The notes: a model not told the origin generated them from the sequence alone. 64,000 bases of DNA from Halichondria panicea (GCF_963675165.1 NC_087377.1:12138632-12202631), one strand, 5' to 3'; numbered from the stretch's first letter, positions 1-12,392 are shown. Program-made: numbers and translations.

Positions 1-1130
1 AGCTTGCTACAATAACAACTCACAATTAATAAAGGAACTACCAATCTAAAGACGATCAATGGCTATACTCCCTTGCACATAGCATGCGTGTTTGGACACA
101 TACAATGCATAAAGCTTCTTCTCGAAAGTTGTATCTGCAATACAGGTAATTTTGTATGAAAAAGGTTGTTTTATCTACAAAAGAGACCTCCATTATCCTG
201 CATGCATGCTTGGAAAATGCGTTGACCATGCAAAGGCCTAACTCCATTGACTCGTGCACTCACTGCGTTTCTGAATCTGATTCACTATTATACTTGGCTA
301 TATATATAATTGCTGTTGAAATTCTAGTAATGCCATGCATGTTTGTGGTAAAATTAATGTTGCATGCATGCATGTACATTGTATATTTGTCATTTGCATC
401 GTATAAATTATCCACTTATTTCACTGCCAGAAGTGAAAAATAACGAAGATAAAACACCCTTGGATCTGGTAAAAGCAAAAGCAAAAGGTGAACTAAAATT
501 AATGGAAAATTCAACAAAATCCAGAAGTACATGGAATGTTTTCTTGCTAACAGCCCACCTAGCAATACCTTTATGACAAGTAAGCTCGTCCATGCATGTT
601 TTTATACTCATGCAGTCTGCTGCATACATGAATGATATAATTGGCTACATGTCATGAGTTCATGCATGCATGTGTATATAATTATATACAGTCTGCTGCA
701 AGCTATGCTCAAAATTAACAGTGTCTTCATTGTATATACCAGTATAACTGCTTATACATGCAGGTTCTGACGTGTTTTCCCATCTTATTGATATTGGCAA
801 GCACCTGCGTTCACTTTTGGAGGTCTTATCTGAAGTGTTTTGTAAATGGTTTGAATTTGGAGTTGAACTTCAAATTGAAGGCTCTGAGCTAGAGGTATAT
901 ATAAGATAATTTATTATCAATCAATGTATATAACAATGTATACGATTCAGCGATTCAGTATGGAAAATCAAGGAGTCCAACAGTGTTTCACAGCTATGCT
1001 GGTACATTTTTTCTCTCATGATACAACTTCTACTTGGTCAAGCATCATTAGGGTAGTGCAGTCACGTACTGTTAACTGTCCACATTTAGTGAAGCAACTT
1101 ATCAATTTGGCCGAAAAATTTGCTAAGTAA
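1..1130 (+). CDS. Ankyrin-repeat, death-domain protein, 3' part (partial at left edge)
   Basis: Four exons can be followed. The first ends at 145 (phase 1; an in-frame TAA at 13-15 shows its start lies after base 15) and encodes an ankyrin repeat with the TPLHIA signature. Exon 431-487 carries a second ankyrin piece (KTPLDLVKAKAK) and may extend further, since a longer reading runs to a TGA at 574-576. Exons 764-894 and 951-1130 (stop TAA) encode about 100 residues matching a death domain: KWFEFGVEL, then QQCFTAML, a conserved TW (STWSSII) and a final helix with LVKQLINLAEKF. Phases 1, 1 and 0 join cleanly. Ankyrin-death proteins are abundant in sponges and other invertebrates and are presumed cytosolic signalling adaptors; that role is family knowledge, not shown here. 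The 5' part lies outside the window. The start of the first exon and the end of the second are uncertain. Confidence 0.7.
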
Positions 1131-1244
1131 TTTCTTTATTATTTTCATTCCGTTAAAATTACTACATGTACTATTTCCTCATGCAGCACAATACTCAAGC
1201 GCACCTATTTTACCTATAATTATGCTAGCCTATAATTATATATA

Positions 1245-1627
1245 CAGTGGAATCTCCATTAACGACCACCTCCGAAGAGCAACCACACGCTATATAACCG
1301 CCAAGAGCTCAGGTCCGGATTGAAACACAATGACTTCAATGTAAAGCAACCTCTCAGGAGTGACCACCTCTCTACTCCGTATAACGAGCAGTTTTCTAGT
1401 CTCTGATCAGCTTTAGTAATGGAAAATAAACCTCCCAGAATGGACAGCCACACTCAGCTATACTCATCTATCTATAGGTGCGCTTGAGCATATCTGCAAA
1501 ATTATATAGTCATTAGATTCGAGGTAAGGTCGTTTTTAAGCCGCGGCTATTCCCGAAATATAGCCACCTCGCTATTCCGGCCAAGCTGCATGGTCCCAAG
1601 GGTGACCGGATTAACAAGAGTCTACTG
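1245..1627. mobile_element. Old pogo/Tigger-like TIR element
   Basis: The left end CAGTGGAATCTCCATTAACG and the right end ACCGGATTAACAAGAGTCTACTG are diverged inverted copies of the CAGTAGAACCTC-type termini seen in the better-preserved copy at 44103-44386. The left flank is TA, the target expected for Tc1/mariner-pogo elements; the right flank has decayed. There is no transposase frame inside, so it is a non-autonomous copy. Confidence 0.5.
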
Positions 1628-2900
1628 AACCAATGAAATACTGCGTTCTCTCTGATAATGATTTGTGTTGACTATAATAGTTATGTTAGCAACATAATAA
1701 GTGCTTAGATTCAGACAGCGTGGTTGACAGCTTATAATTATTAGCCTCGATCCCATGCCGCACTATCTATAAGGCCTGTGAAGGAGGCTATAATCATAGA
1801 TAATAGAAATTTCCTATTATAATTATGCCCTATTATATCTATGATTCCATGCATACATAAATACTCCATTGTATATAGTACGAGAGGAGACCGCATAGAA
1901 TAATTTTATTATGAGGTGTGTCTGAGTTGGCATGTGCTGCCACACCGGCGTCCATTAGCTGCCGCCATTTGTCTAGTATGTTAATTATAATAAAGTCTTC
2001 AATTAACATGGGAGAGGCAGTGCCATTACTTTATAAGGAACGAGTGTTTATGCTGTCAATAGCATTATCTCTGACAGACGTGAGAGCGTGTGTGTGTTGA
2101 TGAAGTAAGGCATAATTATAATTATACGTATTTCAACCCCATCCCAAAGCAATGTGATTTGCTCGGCTAACACTGATTCGATTGATGTCAGCCGAGTTCA
2201 GAGTCGTGCCGAGTGTTGTACTACTGGTGGGGGAGTGGCTGGTGGGGGAGTGGCTTTCATAGACAATGCAGAAAGATGTTTCCGATTAAGTCTTTAAATA
2301 CTCCACTTAACTACTCCATAATAGTTTCATAGACAAAACACATTATGTTTACTGCATATGGTTGCTAAGGTTTTAAAGTTGTGGTAACTAATTAAATTAA
2401 TGTGCTACTCAGGGATATGCATGCCCACTGGTCTGTGTTGGTCCATACTAACCAACTCTCAGCAGCCACTGTTGGCTTGCATCAGAATCTTTTTTCCAAT
2501 TCTTTTACTCATAGACAAGAACGTTCTTTGAGAGACTATGATTATCGTTATGATCCAAGATGCTTATAATCGAACTATGTGTATATAAGGCGTATAATTG
2601 CAAACGGCGACTTTCACTCGAATATACCCCCACCCGCGGCCTCAAATTGAGGCTTACACATGTGGCTATGATAATTGGAATAATAGGCAGAACCATGAGC
2701 ATGCATGCCATGGCAAATTTTTTAGCAAAATTGGTCAATGCATAATTATATGCATGCATGCCTAGTAACCATGCTGTCCCTAGGAACATGTGAGTTATAG
2801 CCAGTAACAATCCTTATAGAATTATAATGAATGGCATTTTCTTGAACTCCATCCAACATTATAATGGGTGTACTCCAAAACTACATTAATTCCTGTATAA
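1628..2900. other. Gene-free stretch with a TAGCCTCGA-type foldback fragment
   Basis: No convincing exon is visible. A small inverted pair at about 1743-1791 starts TAGCCTCGATCCCATGCCG and ends GGCCTGTGAAGGAGGCTA, one of many short members of the TAGCCTCGA repeat family in this window. The remainder is AT-rich with repeated ATAATTAT and GCATGCATGC words. Confidence 0.4.
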
Positions 2901-2964
2901 TTATAGTGACACCCGAATCTAAGTGAGGTGTTTACGTGCCAGAATCGTCCTAAATATCTCCCCT

Positions 2965-3588
2965 ACACTCACCATGTACAGTCTCAGACAATCGTTGTTC
3001 ACCTGTGTGTGCGTGTGTGTGTGTGTGTGCATGTTTGGGGGGGGGGGATATTGCTGAGCTGTATATAAGGTGTAAACATAAGTATAATAATGTGCTACTA
3101 CTAAAGAAGTAGCCATGACAGAGTTTAGGGGATATATATGTAAACTCCAGTAGGTTACACAGGCACCATTATCACATGGCCACCCACCCACCTTAGTGCC
3201 CAGCTCTGCAGTACAGATGCAGGCTGCATGCCTCTCTCTCACTGCATGGTTGGCCGCCTGGCTCTGGGAGATGTAGAAGTCCACCTGCACACACACACAT
3301 AAATTATACACACATCAACATCACAACAACATTGAGTAATAATAGGATAACATAAAATGTATCTTAAGATAGTCCACATATTTTTGCACAAGATCGTTAG
3401 TCTAAGCACACCGTCCATAAGCATCTTTTTTAGGCACTCAAGTAACAATCTAACACTTTACAAAAGATTGCAAAAATCCCATCACCCACTCACCACTTTG
3501 TGGATGTGCTGCTCGACCAGCTGCACTCTCCTGGTCTGTGTGACCACCCTCGAGTAGAGCCTCACACCATTAGTCCCATGCATAGTAC
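2965..3588 (-). pseudogene. HEAT-repeat-like gene fragment, copy H1
   Basis: Three exon-like blocks lie in order on the minus strand, each with plausible splice sites. Block 3494-3588 reads VTQTRRVQLVEQHIHKV before GTGAGT. Block 3192-3284 reads VDFYISQSQAANHAV then AACICTAELGTK before GTGGGT, between a CAG acceptor and a GT donor. A short block near 2965-3000 reads DCLRLYM. The pattern (helix pairs, NHAVRE followed by A-C-x-C-x-AELG) resembles HEAT-repeat proteins; no specific family is claimed. The same blocks recur at 36557-37156, with flanking intron sequence also alike (3589-3860 versus 37157-37430), so this is a segmental duplicate. No complete gene can be assembled, hence the pseudogene or fragment call. 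Confidence 0.45.
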
Positions 3589-3599
3589 CTGAGGGGGAG

Positions 3600-4390
3600 G
3601 GAGAGACAGTGAAATACAGTGGGACAAACAAAGGACGTTAACAGAGAACCTTGAGAAAAGGGACACTGTAATAATAACTTCCGTCCTCGAACTTTCCTCC
3701 AAAAACTATAATTATAACCTTCGAAAAAAATAAACCTCTCTATCATATCAAGTGCCTTAAATCAATAACAATAGTACAGTATGTAAAATGGTAAGCATCA
3801 GTCAACTAATAAACACATCCTGTAGTAGAGTGCATGGGTAGATTTGGTAAAGACTTCAGATTGAATGAAAGCACCTGGTGCTGATGCCTTGGTGCATGGA
3901 GATGCCAAAGCTACATAACATAAAGCTACTAATAGCTTATTTTTGCAATAATTATTTTGCTGCATGCTAACTCAAACTGAGCCATGCAGCCATATAATAG
4001 TCAATAAGTTCCTTCTTTCTAGTTCAGCAATCAATAATGCCTATATGGCCCATGAGCATCACTGTAGCGATCCCTGCAGGCAGAGCCCTGCAGGCTTGTT
4101 GTAGTGCTATAGTCCACTCCCAGCATACCAGTGAGTGATGTGTATTACCAAGAGTTCATGGTATGGCCCTCGGGCCTAAGTCACTACTGGAGCCAATAAT
4201 TATATCCCATGTGGCACTCGTGCATGTGTCACAACTGCATTGCATGTGTCACAACTGCATTCCTTGTGCATTCCTTTCCGTGTACACATCACTCCTTTTA
4301 TAAGACAACTAGTTTCAACTACTTGTGGTGGCTGTGGAATGCTCCAGACGCATGAAAAATGTTTTCTGCCTACCACTGAATCTGTTTAAC
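3600..4390. other. Intergenic; duplicate of sequence near 37.2-37.4 kb
   Basis: The first 260 bases match 37157-37430 in the same orientation, including the GAGGGAGAGA run and the CCTCTCTATCATATCAAGTGCC stretch. Around 3905 the words CAAAGCTACATAACATAAAG also occur at 63552. No exon was seen. Confidence 0.4.
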
Positions 4391-5157
4391 CATAGATAGA
4401 ACAGTAGGAGGGATTGGAAACGAAAATTTTTGCGTGAAACACTCCGCATTATAGGGTGTGGCTAAAACTACAAAGGATTATTTTTATAGTCAGCATGCTC
4501 ATTACCTGTCTTGCTGCCATACAATGTGTTGTACATAGAAATGGTGAAATTGATCACTTTTAATGTTGATTATTCTAAAAAGTAAAGAGAATCTAGCTCT
4601 AAAAAGTCGACTAAGCCACTCAGCCACTATCACTAAACAAATAAATGCTATAAAAAAAGGAATAGCTCTTACTATGAAGTCGTGAGAGGTCAAGGCCCGT
4701 GGTGTGTCTAAAAGTATACTAAAAGTATACTAAAGCAGTTTGAAGGACTATACTGCAAACGTTTATGAACAGTATAGCTTATCCATAGCATGAAGCCATT
4801 CTATGTAGCACTTAGATACATAATAACCAAGTCAAGCAATGTACTTTGCTGTTTTGACTCCACAGCAGGGAAAGAGAAAAGTTGACATAGAGTAACTCAA
4901 GCTTAACTCAACAAAAATTGGAAACAGAGTAAAGACAACGGACTTAGAGCTTGTCAGTGGTATAAACTTACTTCTCTAGAGTACCTCCCAGCTTCTGAGT
5001 GATCGCTAGTGGATAGGAGAGCTAGAAACAGTTAAAATACAACACAGAACGATCAACCACGAAAATATTTGCGAGCGCGAAATATAACGCGGAGTGTTTC
5101 AACCTTTTACACAGGGGGGCCTGGTCGTTTCCAATCCCTCTTACTGTTCTATCTATG
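4391..5157. mobile_element. TIR DNA transposon (non-autonomous), 767 bp, 7-bp TSD
   Basis: Ends are perfect inverted repeats beginning CATAGATAGAACAGTA, followed by GGGATTGGAAACG on the left and its complement on the right. GTTTAAC at 4384-4390 and 5158-5164 is a direct target-site duplication. The interior is closely similar to the elements at 5243-6020 and 39220-39983. There is no transposase frame; short minus-strand frames inside are shared by all copies but look non-coding. A 7-bp duplication is near the 8 bp typical of hAT; the superfamily is not assigned. Confidence 0.8.
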
Positions 5158-5242
5158 GTTTAACAGTGTTATACTATAAAAGGGACCGTTTCAGGACCGT
5201 TTCAGGTTACTGGGTGGAGGGTGGGCTTTAGGTAACTTTAGC

Positions 5243-6020
5243 CAGGGATACAAAAGAAAGGGGATTGGAAACGAAATTTTTGCGAAATTTTTGCGTGAAG
5301 CATTCCGCGTTATAGGGCGTGGCTAAAACTACAAAGGATTATATTTATAGTCAGCATGCTCATTACCTGTCTTGACTCCTCTACAATGTGTTGTACATAG
5401 AAACAGTGAAATTGATCATTTTTAATGTTGAAAAGTAAAGAGGATTTAGCTCTAAAACAATGAAAAAGTCCACTAAGCCACGCAGCCACTATCACTAGAC
5501 AAATAAATGCTATACAAGAAGGAATAGCCCTTACTATGAAGTCGTGGGAGGGACAGGCCTGTGGTGTGTCTAAAAGTATACTAAAGCAGTTTGAAGGACT
5601 ATACTGCAAACGTTTATGAACAGTACAGCTCATCTATAGCATGAAACCATCCTATATAGCACTTAGATACATAATAACCAAGTCAAGCAATGTCCTTTGC
5701 TGTTTTGACTTCACAGGAGGGGCAGAGAAAACTTGACATAGAGTAATTTAAGCTAAACTCAACAAAAATTGGAAACAGAGTAAAGACAACGGACTTAGAG
5801 CTTGTCAGTGGTATAAGCTTACTTTTCTTGAGTACCTCCCAGCCCCTGAGTGATCGCTAGTGGATAGGAGAGCTAGAAACAGTTGAAATACAACCAGAGT
5901 ACAGTCAAAACAAAAATAATCGCGAGTGCGAAATCATAACGCGGAGTGCTTCACCGGATGTCAGTCCTTTTACACAGGGCGTGGGCGGTAGTTTCCAATC
6001 CCCTTTCTTTTGTATCCCTG
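5243..6020. mobile_element. TIR DNA transposon (non-autonomous), 778 bp, 7-bp TSD
   Basis: Ends are inverted repeats beginning CAGGGATACAAAAGAAAG and then GGGATTGGAAACG. CTTTAGC at 5236-5242 and 6021-6027 is a 7-bp target duplication. The interior matches the neighbouring element at 4391-5157, but the outermost 18 bases differ, so these are two subfamilies sharing one body. Confidence 0.8.
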
Positions 6021-6341
6021 CTTTAGCCATACTATGCCAGTATCTAGATAGTGGCACAGTTCAAGGCTTGACCTGTGCCATATGGCAGATATTGGCACAG
6101 TGTTTCCTTTGATCTGCCCACTCAAAATGCAACAAGCCTGCATATATACAATAAGTAAAAAATTAATGTTCAGCATGATTATTATCATGTGTGTATGTTA
6201 TTATTTATTAATTTAGTTTATATTTATGTTATGTATTATATAGCTTTGACACGTACATGTTGAGGCATCAGCACCCGCAGGCAGTGCTTTCATTACAAAA
6301 GTTTTCGGCAAATATTTAATCTTTATTCCTTCACAATCACT

Positions 6342-7470
6342 TCAACTGATGTATATTTCCATGAGCTGAAGTCCAATATTAGCGTGTACGCTGGGATTAT
6401 AGAAGCACATTTGTAGCTCAATGTCATCAGTAGTTGGAGTTGATAGAGTTTTCGTAAACCACGGAGGATTGTTGTTATTGTAACATGTGTTGAGGCTAGA
6501 TTGACCATCCCACAACGCATTATCGGGATGCAAACGAAACGGGTTTACATTATAGTTATTAGATGTGGCCACACTATCACAAAAGTAGTCATTTCCGACA
6601 AATGGAGGAGAACCAAAAGTGTTCCCCTCATCACAAGGACAGCGCACGTGAGCGTCAGTATCACCAGGTTCCATTAAAATAACCACTAGCAAACGTCCAG
6701 ATATGTGTGCGTGGAGATTGTCCATGCGTGACACTGAGTCCATCGACATATGCAACATTGATAGTATTCCTACCTGCAGAATGGTATCCAGCGAATGCGT
6801 ATAGTTGTGTACAAACCGATAACCTATTGCTCTCCCACATACTTGCCTGTATTGGACACCACCCACTGGAAACATGACAGATGAGCAAAGACCAGCAGAC
6901 AATTGTGTACGACCACATGATCTTATCGAATAGTCTATCAGTTGAAGTCCTTGAGGGCATTGTTGGTTGGGATTGGTTATATTAATGTAGGCCACTCACG
7001 CCCATCCTGGTCCACCACAAGTGTCAGAAGCACTTGGTGGGTCTGTGGTCATTGTTATTGGTTTGCTGGTAGCAGCAGTTGCTGCTTCGATGGTTGATGT
7101 GGCTGCTGTTGGCATGCTGGTAGTTGGCACCGATGCACTTGCATTTCCTTCAGCATCTGTACTGTCTAGTGAGAGAGACAGATTATTGTAGTTAGCGTGC
7201 ATGGATAGCACACACACTCTTTAAGCTTTTTGCTGTGAGCATAATTGTTACTTACTTACCCTGTAATCTGTCGGCAATAGTTTCCAGTGCTTTACGAATG
7301 TGTTCCAGCTCTGATAGATATTCGAGTGATTCTCTAATCTTGTCAGCTCTGTCTCGGTTCCACTGGAGCAGGTTTGGCTCCTAACACAGGTGCTCGGTTG
7401 ATTCCAGGCTGACCCCAGACCAAGGAGGCAGCAAAATATTAAGAGTACAAAAGACATATAGCTAGTATAA
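6342..7470 (-). pseudogene. Broken secreted protein gene with coiled coil and Cys-rich C-terminal domain
   Basis: On the minus strand a signal peptide (MSFVLLIFCCLLGLGSA, from about 7465) leads into a coiled-coil segment (IRESLEYLSELEHIRKALE) that lies in another frame and ends at a GGTAAG donor. A Ser/Thr/Ala-rich linker (about 7020-7170) follows, then a Cys-rich domain of about 200 residues with CPQGLQL, FPVGGVQYRQVCGR, HIWTFASG, CPCDEGN, PPFVGNDYFCDS, LWDG, PWFTK and DDIELQMC. This domain recurs in uncharacterised secreted proteins of sponges and cnidarians as far as I recall. Lesions seen: a frameshift before the coiled coil, an in-frame TGA just after CGGPGWA (near 6993) and two frame switches within the domain (near 6810 and 6680). 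Four breaks make an inactive copy likelier than assembly errors. The stop after MEIYIS is near 6342. Confidence 0.65.
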
Positions 7471-7739
7471 TTATAGTCTCCACGGGAATAGGTGACAGTA
7501 GTGTCGTAAGTGTGGTGATAATCAGTCGGATACGGTTTGCTGTAGCTGTGCAATTTACGATTTATAGACTTAATTTGCACTTTGAAACACCCACACGTAA
7601 CATGACACGTAGAGGTAATACATGCACAGGACAATTCAAATTAAGATTTTTGTGTTTGTATAATAATTTAACACTAAACAATTACAGATTTCCCTGTTTG
7701 GTGACATTTTACGACAAAAATGAAAGAATTCTGTAGAAT

Positions 7740-8220
7740 GTTTTGTGAGCATTGCATTGTTATTTTGCAATAATAAAATCATAAACCAAAAGTGGTACTG
7801 GCACACGATCCACACGATATGGGGAGGACGTGGCCAGATCCCAAACAGAGGTGAAGCGACAGGCGCGGTGCAGCCTTTGATTGAGCACTAATTATCCGCC
7901 CACACCCCTCCCACGTCGTATGTTATTGCTGAGTGTAATCAGAGCCTATAATTGGTTGAGCTGCACCGCATCGCGCCTGTCAGACCAGAGCAGAGGTATA
8001 TACCAGAGGAGGTACAACAACATCACGTGCGTGGACTATGCATGGAATTTCAATCAACAGCAGTAAAAACTACTGTAGGTGTGGTCTAAATGAAAACTGT
8101 CACGCTCACCATCAGTATCTTTGCTGCACATTAATTTTTTACATATGTCATATGCAGTGTAAAACATGTATCAAATGAATCACTAATCATTGTGAGGGTC
8201 ATACACACAGCCACATTCAG
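7740..8220. other. No gene seen
   Basis: AT-rich spacer with no splice-bounded coding block on either strand. Confidence 0.3.
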
Positions 8221-8223
8221 AAC

Positions 8224-8412
8224 TCACGAGGTCCTCCTACCTGAGACTAATGAAATTAATATTCTGGGTGCGAGTGTGCTCCTCTGATGCAGCGAATGTA
8301 ATATATTGATGATCTCAACAGGGAGAAGGTGAGGCGACATCTCAGCCAGGACTGGGATCACCTCTCTTGGATGCAAGGAGACAGGCGAGAAGCTTGTCCG
8401 CTGAGTCAGCAC
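8224..8412 (-). other. Short coding-like block, unrecognised
   Basis: The minus strand reads about 60 residues of leucine-rich, helix-like sequence (SPHLLPVEIINILHSLHQRS). It could be an exon of a helical-repeat protein related to the fragments at 3 kb and 36 kb, but no family is recognised and no partner exon is adjacent. Confidence 0.2.
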
Positions 8413-8754
8413 TTTTTATCTATATTATCGATCTTGTATACAGATTCTCCTGTTACGTTATGAAGTCGTAAGTAGTCGTAAGTAGTTAACACTATATAAT
8501 TTGTAGGCAAAGAGCATCCCGCGTGGTAGCCAAGTAGGCATAACCCAAGAACGAAGCATTATTTTGCAAATCCATGAATTAAAACATTAATAGAAACTCT
8601 TACTTGGCAGCTGTAGCAGTCTACACACACACACACACACACACAATCACACTACCGTATACCTCGCTTGCGCATGCGCACCGAGGAATAATAACTTTTA
8701 CAGTAACAGTATATTCAAGACAATTCACTCACCCATGCAGGTTAGCACAGAGGC

Positions 8755-9100
8755 TCAGATAGGGTCATATCTCCTCCATGTAGTTGGTACAGTACAACAG
8801 TAGGACCCGGTTGGAGTGAGCTAGGGGTTGCATGGTCACTCTGTAGTTTAGTCTGATGATCTGAGAACCATTCCTGTTAATGTAGAACTGCTGTCCTGGT
8901 CCACCACCATTGTTCAGTATCACACTCCCACCATGCAGGATATGTCCACTGTCCTAATGGTCCATTACCATTGTTGTCAGCACCATTTCTACAGAAGGTA
9001 GTGAGGTCAGTGCGACAGGTGAGAGAAGGGAGACCACCAATGATTATGTAACTCTCTCCAATGTCAGTGATGAAGATCTCAGAATTGTTAGTCTAGTATG
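8755..9100 (-). pseudogene. Ig-like (V-type) domain relic
   Basis: The minus strand reads SEIFITDIGESYIIIGG, LTCRTDLTTFCRNG and GQWTYP, then shifts frame into SVILNNGGGPGQQFYINRNG and IIRLNYRVTM up to LLLYCTNYMEEI. The spacing of Cys, the Trp/Tyr and the late YC fits an Ig-like fold of a type common in sponge surface proteins. At least one frameshift near 8935 breaks it, and no signal or transmembrane exon is adjacent. Confidence 0.45.
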
Positions 9101-9125
9101 TTAGGACCATATCCCATGCAGATCA

Positions 9126-9733
9126 CAGGGGCGTAGCCAGGATTTAAGAGAGGGGGCTTGATGAACGAATTACCAGTGGGGGTGGGGCACTCCCCCAGAA
9201 AATTTTTGTTATTACATGCTCTGAGATTGATTCTAACGCAATCTGGCTAAAGAAATGAGGGTACTGCTGCTTGAGGGTACTGGTGGTTAAGCCACATCTT
9301 CATTTGAAGATGTCCTAGGTTTTGAGTTGTGACAATTAAATCATGCAGCTGCTAACCAGGTTCTGCTTGTGAATTAGCAGGACAGGGTGGGCAAGCCACT
9401 TGCAGTTGCAGTGCTGCTCTGTGAACTGGGCTCAACAGAAAAATACTCATGATGATGATGGTGATAGCTGCTGAACATTAACAGTCTGCAACTCTGTGGG
9501 GGACCTTGGTCTGCTCAGCACGTGGCTTTGCGCATGTGCACTGACTGGAATGAATATTTGGAGGTGGAGCTAGATAGTTAGAGGTGGAGTTTTGAGTTGA
9601 TCGTGCAATTATAGAGCTCTAGTACTCTCGATCTCATATCAGCTAGCTAGCTTAGCTAGTTACTTGTGGAGCAGAGTCGGAGGCCAGAGGGGGGTGCTGG
9701 AGCACCCTCTGCACCCCTCTGGCTACGCCACTG
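9126..9733. mobile_element. TIR element with CAGGGGCGTAGCCAGG ends, 5-bp TSD
   Basis: The left terminus CAGGGGCGTAGCCAGG and right terminus CTGGCTACGCCACTG are inverted. GATCA directly flanks both ends (9121-9125 and 9734-9738). Related elements are at 42258-42567 (TTAAT duplicated) and 60847-61603. No transposase frame is visible. Confidence 0.7.
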
Positions 9734-10139
9734 GATCAGGTATAGACTGTTCAGTGATTTATAGCTTCTACCACAGGATTACCTTGCTGTCCCAAGCAGG
9801 TGGACACAACACACAGTAGCAGAAGCTGAACAACACCTTGAGTATTCTCTATTGCATGCTGCAGTATCTCAGAGGCATCAAGATAATCTACGTTTTCTCA
9901 AGCAAAATTTAATTGAGTCACGAGTTGGCTAGAATCAGAGAAGTCCAGCAGCCTGCTAAATCTTTTTGAAACGTAATTTGAAGGCATTCAATCATCCTGA
10001 AGTTGCCCTGGGTCACTGTAATCGTGCTGCAGCACAACTGGCAACTCCCCAGGCCTTTGTGAAGCAGCTCCCTATGTGCATCTTTTGTGTACTCACTCTG
10101 TGCATTTTCATTTCAAATATTTTTGCCGACCACAAATAC

Positions 10140-10345
10140 AATGAAAATTTGACGCATGCGCAGACAACTAGTACCACCAGGCCTAGCCTCCTTCACAAGG
10201 CCTCTTGCCTAGCCTCCTTCACAAGGCCTCTCTTCGAGGAAGAGCGGCCTGGGATCGAGGCTACACCGGCCTAGTTGTTTGCCTAACCGTTATAAAAGCG
10301 AAAACTCGGCCTTGGATCGAGGCTAGTCTGGCCCCCAGACCAGCC
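10140..10345. repeat. Cluster of TAGCCTCGA/TAGCCTCCTTCAC short inverted repeats
   Basis: Two tandem copies of TAGCCTCCTTCACAAGGCC are followed by GGCCTGGGATCGAGGCTA and another GGATCGAGGCTA. These are the termini of the TAGCCTCGATYCCAGGCC element family, here collapsed on each other. Confidence 0.55.
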
Positions 10346-11085
10346 CAGAACACGCAGCAAGATCTTGGTCCACACCACTCCTCTGAGTCCTCAGAGACAC
10401 CATCACTGTCCCTCAACCATTGTCCTGCAGGTAGTATCTCCATGCACGGCAGCTCAGGCTCCGCCGGATTGGTTTAATAGGTCGGAACTGTCCTCTTGTG
10501 ACTTGTCACATTCATGCGCATCTTCATACTTATGGCATTCTCTTATATATACATAGCAATAGAAATATATAGTAGTACAACAATTAGATCTTTGAACCTG
10601 CAAAAGAGAAAATGCTGAAAAAATAAAAACTCGTGAATATTTATTTATGAGGGACCACAATACGATTAAATTAATAGTTAATGCTCACTGAAGCATGTAA
10701 CAATGTATGCATCGAATCCGAATTTTAGCCCAGTGACAGGAGAAGTCTTAGAGGAGCCAGTGCTAACGCACAGGTGGGAGCACGACTGGACATCGCTGCT
10801 AACGGTGTTTGGGGAGGTACGTACATTTTTTAAATCAGAAGCTGGTGCAGTGATCACAATGTTGTACAGCTGAGAGTGTGAGGAAGAAGTCAGACTGCTC
10901 ATTTCCTTGATGCCAGTAGGCGGCCACTGCCCAGTAGCTATTTTCTGAAACTGCTGACTAGACACAATAATAGAGCCGACTCAGCACATTTATAGCTTCT
11001 CTGTGTCGGCGTGGCAGCTACACCGACCAGAGATAAAGTAATTGGCAACGGTCTAAAAAATGTGACTATCTGTGATGCGCTACGT
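10346..11085. other. No gene recognised
   Basis: Several short open frames occur on both strands, but none has a domain, signal peptide or matching splice context. Confidence 0.3.
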
Positions 11086-11086
11086 C

Positions 11087-11460
11087 ATCGACTTTTTTCA
11101 TCTTTTGTAGCCTACATTTATAGCTAAAAGTAAAAAAAAACATGCTTAAGAAAATCAAAATCAAGAATTTATGCAGCCTAGTTGATCAACAGAGACACAA
11201 CAAAACAAGTAGGTAAAACATCATAGGCTTACAGCAGTGCTTCTTAAAAGGGGCACAAACTAATAATTATCTAACACTTTCTCGTCTTTTACAGCCTCAT
11301 TTTAGCATTTTTGGTTATAAATGTAAAAAACATACAAAAGAGATTTAACCAAGGAAATGTATGCAGGCCAGTTCGTCAACATAGACACAAATAACCAGGA
11401 TCTGTAGGTAAAACATCATTTGGCTACGGCAGTGCTTCTTAAAAGGGGGCACAGCCCAAT
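11087..11460 (+). repeat. Imperfect tandem duplication, about 190-bp unit
   Basis: Two successive units share TATGCAG, GACACAA, AGGTAAAACATCAT and CAGTGCTTCTTAAAAGGG in the same order, ending near 11263 and 11455. No coding content is seen. Confidence 0.55.
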
Positions 11461-12392
11461 AATAACTAGTTTTCAAGCTCTAGAGCACCACAGTCAATTC
11501 TTCCACGCTTGGACTTCACTTTAAATAAAGCACAGGACACGTGTAGCCTTACTATACGCAATTCTAAAGTCTCATGAGACTCTAAAAGTAATATTACTTC
11601 GTTTCGCGGGCGTTGTGCCGGGAAATAATGCGCATCAAGGATGGTTGAGAGGAAATCATCAATGTGAAATGATCACGTGAGTTACTCCCGTTGCCAATCC
11701 CTCTATTACTCTATCTCTGCACCGACCTTGAGCTAATGCCGATGGGAGAAATGGAATTTCTTGTCCAAAGGTGTCTCCTGCTTTGTCTCTACACAATATC
11801 AGCTCTATAGGTGTTGCAGGTAAGTTCATGTGATTGCATGTGTATGAGGCTAAATCTTGAGGCCTAGATTCTATAGCTTTAACTTAATTAATTAGCAATA
11901 GCATGTCAGGCATGTACATGCATGATTGTACATGTATAGAGTTGGGAGGCAAATAATAGTGATTGGAAGCATGCAGGTAGTGACAGTTAAATTTGAGGCA
12001 TCAGGCTTGAAAGGTAATGTTAGCATCAGTAAGGAGTTGATGATTTGATGATCTTGTCCCACGGTAGCCTCGGTCCCACGCCGATTTTTTTTAATAGAAC
12101 GAAGTTGAAAAATACGGCCTGGTATTGATTGTATCTGGGTGTGGCAGGAACCGGAAACAAAAGCAGAGATTCTTCACACTTTGTTTCCTGTCATATTTAT
12201 TTCCCCATATATAAGTTTAGTACCGTAATTTAGCTCTGTGCATGTATGCTCTTGAGCAACTAAAATCTAACCATAGATTGTCTATATAGCTAGCTAGCTA
12301 GCTATGGCAAGTTTAAGTTGTTCAGATTAACGTATACATTGCCTTGCTTCACAAGAAGGCCCCACTCTCATTGCAGAACAGGCCCAGCTCTA

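Noticed and set aside
4216-4262. Tandem GCATGTGTCACAACTGCATT twice, considered as a CRISPR-like or regulatory repeat
   Set aside because: Only two adjacent units without spacers; a simple duplication.
4502-5633. Minus-strand frames with a hydrophobic segment (IAFICLVIVA) also seen at 39347-39574
   Set aside because: They recur only because they lie in copies of the 7-bp-TSD transposon; there is no transposase motif, and the frames shift between copies.
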